From Pseudomonas sp. SJZ074 (GTDB taxonomy: Bacteria > Pseudomonadota > Gammaproteobacteria > Pseudomonadales > Pseudomonadaceae): a stretch of DNA of 64,000 bases. Location of the stretch: NCBI RefSeq assembly GCF_007828215.1, contig NZ_VIUE01000013.1, positions 1 to 64,000 on the forward strand. The letters run 5' to 3'. The notes beneath the pieces were generated by a model. That model saw only the letters and a list, made by a program, of their open reading frames with translations, was not told the DNA's origin and did no database searches. The stretch's first letter is position 1. Each line of letters begins with the position of its first letter. Positions 60,941 to 64,000 of this stretch are shown here, in pieces. Position numbers and translations under genes: made by a program.

Positions 60941-61948
60941 ATGTCTGTTGATCCTATCTTGTTTATGGGCGGTTCTGGCGCCATTGGCCATCACACTGCC
61001 CAGGCGCTGCGCGCCGCCCATCCCGGCGTACCGCTGCTGATCGGTGGCCGCGATCTGGCAAAGGCCCAGCGGGCCGCAGAAAAGCTCGGTAACGCCCAGG
61101 GCGTGCTGATCGATGCCGGCGCTGACGACCTGGGGCTCGGTGATCGCGCTGTCAGCGGTGTCGTGGTTTTTTACATGGACCACGCGCTTGCTGGGCTGCG
61201 TTACGCGCAACGGCGTGGCGTGCCGCACCTCAGCATATCGTCCGGCATTTTCGAGATCGCACCGGAAATCGCGACGTACATGCACCGGCCCGATGCCGCG
61301 CCTATCGTCCTCGGATACGAATGGATGGCCGGCGCCACGACGGTGTCGACGTTGAAGGTGGCCGAGGCCTTCAGCCGCGTACACGACATCAGGATCAGTG
61401 CATTGATCGATGAGCAGGACACTGGAGGCCCGACGGTCGCGACTGACTTCGAACACCTGAACAGGATGCTTCCTGCCGCCATGACCCGGCGCGAGGGGGT
61501 GTATGTCTGGCGGGAAGGAGAAGAGGCCAGGGCCCGCTTCCGTGCGGTGGATGGCAGGGACATCGAAGCTGGCGGGTTCTCCTCCATCGACGTCGTCGGG
61601 TTGGCCGCCGCCACGGGCGCGCCCAATGTTCAATTCGACATGGCCATCGGGCTGAGCTCGACCCGACGCGAGGGTGGCCCCCTGTCGACAGAGATCATCA
61701 TTGAACTGGCCGGCGAGGATCAGAAGGGCGAAGCGTTGCGTACACGCCACGCACTCGTCCACCCGGCGGGCACGGCACCGCTGACCGGCCTCAGCGTCGC
61801 GTTGCTCCTTGAGCGGTTGCTCGGGCTGGACGGGCAGCCGCCTACCGCGCCGGGCCTCTATTTCCCCTATCAATTGCTGAACGCGGCGACGTATCAACAA
61901 CGCCTGGAACAGGAGGGGGGCGTGTTGCGCGAGCTAGCGGTGGAATGA
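60941..61948 (+). CDS. saccharopine dehydrogenase-like NAD(P)-binding protein
   Basis: A 335-residue oxidoreductase with an N-terminal Rossmann motif (LFMGGSGAIGHHTAQAL) and the saccharopine-dehydrogenase NADP-binding style (LIGGRDLAKAQRAAEKLG). The reaction is unknown. Controlled by the divergent TetR protein through the operators at 60852-60912, which fits an inducible detoxification or catabolic enzyme. ATG 60941 follows AAGGAGAACATACC. Confidence 0.8.
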   Translation: MSVDPILFMGGSGAIGHHTAQALRAAHPGVPLLIGGRDLAKAQRAAEKLGNAQGVLIDAGADDLGLGDRAVSGVVVFYMDHALAGLRYAQRRGVPHLSISSGIFEIAPEIATYMHRPDAAPIVLGYEWMAGATTVSTLKVAEAFSRVHDIRISALIDEQDTGGPTVATDFEHLNRMLPAAMTRREGVYVWREGEEARARFRAVDGRDIEAGGFSSIDVVGLAAATGAPNVQFDMAIGLSSTRREGGPLSTEIIIELAGEDQKGEALRTRHALVHPAGTAPLTGLSVALLLERLLGLDGQPPTAPGLYFPYQLLNAATYQQRLEQEGGVLRELAVE

Positions 61949-61972
61949 TTCGATCTCGCGGCGCCGGATGCG

Positions 61973-62075
61973 CCGCTATCGCGAGCAGGCTCGCTCCCAC
62001 AGGGTCTGGTGGTGTATGCAAAAGGCAGCGTACTCCTCAAATCCAATGTGGGAGCGAGCCTGCTCGCGATAGCGG
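61973..62075. repeat. REP-type inverted repeat
   Basis: 29-bp arms at 61973-62001 and 62047-62075 (CCGCTATCGCGAGCAGGCTC and complement). A further degenerate half unit follows near 62100-62175. It lies after the saccharopine-dehydrogenase-like gene. Confidence 0.8.
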
Positions 62076-62175
62076 AGTGTCTGCCACGAAGAGTTGAATG
62101 TTCGCTCCCACACTGGATTGGGCTGTACGCCGCATTTACGTACAGCACCAGACCCTGTGGAAGTGAGTCTGCTTG

Positions 62176-62416
62176 CGAAGAACGAACGCACCGAGTGTCG
62201 CATCAGAAACCATGAACCCTTCTCCCGGATTAGACTGACAGTCCCCGCGCAGATCATTGCGCGGGTAGCCGGGCGCGTGCTCCCGCGTTCGCCAGGCGTT
62301 TCCCCACTCGGTGATGCGGCAATGCGCAACCGCGTGTCAATCCATCCGACCACCGCTACAGTTTTCAGGTCCTGCATGTCCGTATCGACGGTGGCCTTCT
62401 TACAGGAGGGTACGTA
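62176..62416 (+). promoter_or_regulatory. long leader of the methyltransferase gene with a stable hairpin
   Basis: About 240 bp of non-REP DNA upstream of 62417. It contains a perfect 8-bp stem (CCCGCGCA 62244-62251 with TGCGCGGG 62258-62265, loop GATCAT) and other GC-rich pairing nearby. It ends in a strong ribosome site (CAGGAGGG). It could be a regulated leader; no known riboswitch consensus is recognised. Confidence 0.4.
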
Positions 62417-63463
62417 ATGGACGAGGCAAAACTTAACGAGTTCATGGGCAAGCTGGTGTCCGACATGGGCGCCTCGGCAATGCTCGCCAATATGATCCTT
62501 GGCGATGAGCTCGGGTTGTATAAAGCCATGGCGGATAGCCGGCCGATCACCTCTGAAGAACTTGCGTCCAGAACGGGCTGCAATCCACGGCTGATCCAGG
62601 AATGGCTCAGCGCCCATGCGGCATCCGGGTACATGGAGCACCACGAGGGCCAGTTCGTCTTGCCTGAAGAACAGGCGTTGGCGCTGGCCATCGAGGATTC
62701 ACCGGTGTATGTGGCGGGCGGTGTCATGGTGATCGCGTCCATGTTTCACGACAAGGACAAGCTGGTGGCGGCCATGCGCGGAGATGGAGGGCTGCCCTGG
62801 GGAGACCACCATCCCTGCATGTTTCACGGTACCGAACGCTTTTTCCGGCCTGGGTACAAATCCTATCTGGTGTCGCAATGGTTGCCGGCGCTGGAAGGGG
62901 TCGTCGATAAGCTCACCGCCGGTGCGAAGGTGGCAGACATCGGCTGTGGGCATGGCGCTTCGACTATCGTCATGGCCAAGGCCTTTCCTGCCTCGCGCTT
63001 TGTGGGGTTCGATTATCACGCGCCCTCCATTGCCACGGCGACGCAGCGTGCCGAAGAGGGCGGCGTCGAGGACCGGGTCAGCTTTGTCCAAAGTACCGCG
63101 AAGAGCTTCCCGGGAGATGATTACGATCTGATCTGCTATTTCGATTGCCTGCACGACATGGGGGACCCGGTCGGTGCAGCACGGCACGCCTATCAGTCGC
63201 TGAAGACAGACGGTACGGTGCTGCTTGTCGAGCCCTATGCCAAAGACACGCTGGACGAGAACATAACCCCCGTCGGACGACTGTTCTATGCCGCTTCCAC
63301 GTTCATCTGTACACCGAACTCGCTGTCTCAGGAAGTGGGCCTGGGCCTGGGTGCGCAGGCCGGGGAGGCGAGGTTGCGGGAGGTATTTGCCGAGGCGGGT
63401 TTCGGACACTTGCGCCGGGCAGCGGAAACACCCTTCAACCTGATCCTGGAGGCCCGCAAGTAG
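62417..63463 (+). CDS. SAM-dependent methyltransferase with winged-helix N-terminus
   Basis: A 348-residue methyltransferase. The N-terminal helical/winged-helix part (about 20-95; ITSEELASRTGCNPRLIQEWLSAHAASGYME) resembles that of O-methyltransferase dimerisation domains. A class I SAM-binding core follows (VADIGCGHGASTIVMAKAFPASRFVGFDYH, about 173-202; YDLICYFDCLHDMGDP). Substrate is unknown; it might be a small molecule. ATG 62417 has AGGAGG at 9-14 bp upstream. No neighbours give context. Confidence 0.87.
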   Translation: MDEAKLNEFMGKLVSDMGASAMLANMILGDELGLYKAMADSRPITSEELASRTGCNPRLIQEWLSAHAASGYMEHHEGQFVLPEEQALALAIEDSPVYVAGGVMVIASMFHDKDKLVAAMRGDGGLPWGDHHPCMFHGTERFFRPGYKSYLVSQWLPALEGVVDKLTAGAKVADIGCGHGASTIVMAKAFPASRFVGFDYHAPSIATATQRAEEGGVEDRVSFVQSTAKSFPGDDYDLICYFDCLHDMGDPVGAARHAYQSLKTDGTVLLVEPYAKDTLDENITPVGRLFYAASTFICTPNSLSQEVGLGLGAQAGEARLREVFAEAGFGHLRRAAETPFNLILEARK

Positions 63464-63497
63464 TTGTGTCGGGACGGGCCGTGTACGGGGGAGAGAC

Positions 63498-63587
63498 CGT
63501 GGGAGCAAAGCTTGCTCGCGATGGCATCGGGTCAGGCCGCATTGATTTCGACTGCCCAGGCGCTATCGCGAGCAGGCTCGCTTCCAC
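63498..63587. repeat. REP-type inverted repeat
   Basis: Imperfect arms (GTGGGAGCAAAGCTTGCTCGCGAT near 63498 with ATCGCGAGCAGGCTCGCTTCCAC ending at 63587). It separates the convergent methyltransferase and EAL genes. Confidence 0.7.
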
Positions 63588-63606
63588 CGGGGCTGTCTGG
63601 AGCTAC

Positions 63607-64000
63607 TTATAGCCACCGGGGCGTGGTGAAGAACGAGGCCATTTCCGAGCGGGCCAGTGCCGAGCCGAAGTAAGGGCCCTGGACATGGTCGCAGGCAACG
63701 CTGCGCAATTGTCTGAATTGGCGGGCGTTTTCGATCCCTTCGGCGGTGACCATCAGGCCCACGCTGCGGCTCAGCCGGATCATCGCCAGGACGCCTTCCT
63801 GATCATGCTCCAGGCCCAGTTGCGAAAGGATATTGCGATCGAAGCGGATGCCGTCGAACGGTTGATTCAAGACTTCGCGAAGGGAGGCGATGTTGGTGCC
63901 GAACTTATCGATGTTGATCCGCACTCCCAGGTCCTTGAGGGCATGCAGGGTGGTGGCGACGGTCTTGTGGTCGACCAGCAGAATGCCCTCGGCCACTTCC
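63607..64000 (-). CDS. EAL-domain protein, C-terminal part (cut by window edge), degenerate motif
   Basis: The last 130 or so residues of an EAL-type cyclic di-GMP phosphodiesterase domain. The loop-6 motif reads DKFGTN in place of DDFGTG, losing the second Asp that binds metal. A later TAEGIE motif and the QGPYFGSAL loop are kept. The loss suggests a catalytically weak or inactive domain that may bind c-di-GMP or act by protein contacts. The N-terminal domains lie beyond the window. Confidence 0.85.
   Translation of the reverse strand, partial: EVAEGILLVDHKTVATTLHALKDLGVRINIDKFGTNIASLREVLNQPFDGIRFDRNILSQLGLEHDQEGVLAMIRLSRSVGLMVTAEGIENARQFRQLRSVACDHVQGPYFGSALARSEMASFFTTPRWL

Overview
The window reads as chromosomal DNA of a denitrifying or nitrate-respiring fluorescent Pseudomonas. 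Evidence is high GC, the narXL / narK1K2GHJI-PPIase-moaA gene order typical of pseudomonads, ANR-type (TTGAC-N4-GTCAA) boxes, and many copies of the Pseudomonas inverted repeat with the core GGGAGCGGGCTTGCTCGCGA between genes. The species cannot be fixed from sequence reading alone; a P. fluorescens-complex member is most likely (inference).

Layout. 1-418: structured and repeated non-coding DNA. 419-17795: anaerobic module, with narLX on the minus strand, then narK1-narK2-narG-narH-narJ-narI-PpiC-moaA, then nrdD, a separate 53-residue glycyl-radical ORF, and nrdG. A NarL 7-2-7 site and an ANR box lie in the narX/narK1 divergent region, and a second ANR box lies before nrdD. 17906-19525: a chemoreceptor. 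19677-22792: ftrABCD iron uptake with a Fur box. 22981-31663: mostly housekeeping and signalling genes (DUF3079, M20 peptidase, RlhA-like U32 protein, diguanylate cyclase, YfcE-like phosphodiesterase, NDH-2-like flavoprotein, a stand-alone receiver). 31764-40586: regulators (FixJ-like, LysR, GlxA-like, EutR-like) followed by a porin-MFS-amidase catabolic operon.

40816-58145 is the highlight: fifteen same-strand genes with gaps of at most 44 bp and many 4-bp start/stop overlaps. They encode a fatty-acyl adenylating enzyme, two acyl carrier proteins, a His-box desaturase, a second His-rich membrane protein, a fused aminotransferase/acyl-thioester reductase, an SRPBCC protein, a GNAT-type acyltransferase, a LolD-like ATPase, a LolCE/MacB-like permease, a LolA-like periplasmic protein, a ketosynthase, an extended SDR, an acyl-CoA dehydrogenase-like enzyme and an outer-membrane barrel. 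Together they look like a complete pathway that activates a fatty acid, desaturates it, converts the thioester to an amine, N-acylates or elongates it, and exports the resulting aminolipid to the outer membrane. I do not recognise this gene set as a named system.

58142-64000: FAD monooxygenase with divergent MarR regulator, TetR regulator with paired operators in front of a saccharopine-dehydrogenase-like gene, a methyltransferase with a long leader, and the C-terminal end of a degenerate EAL protein cut by the window edge.
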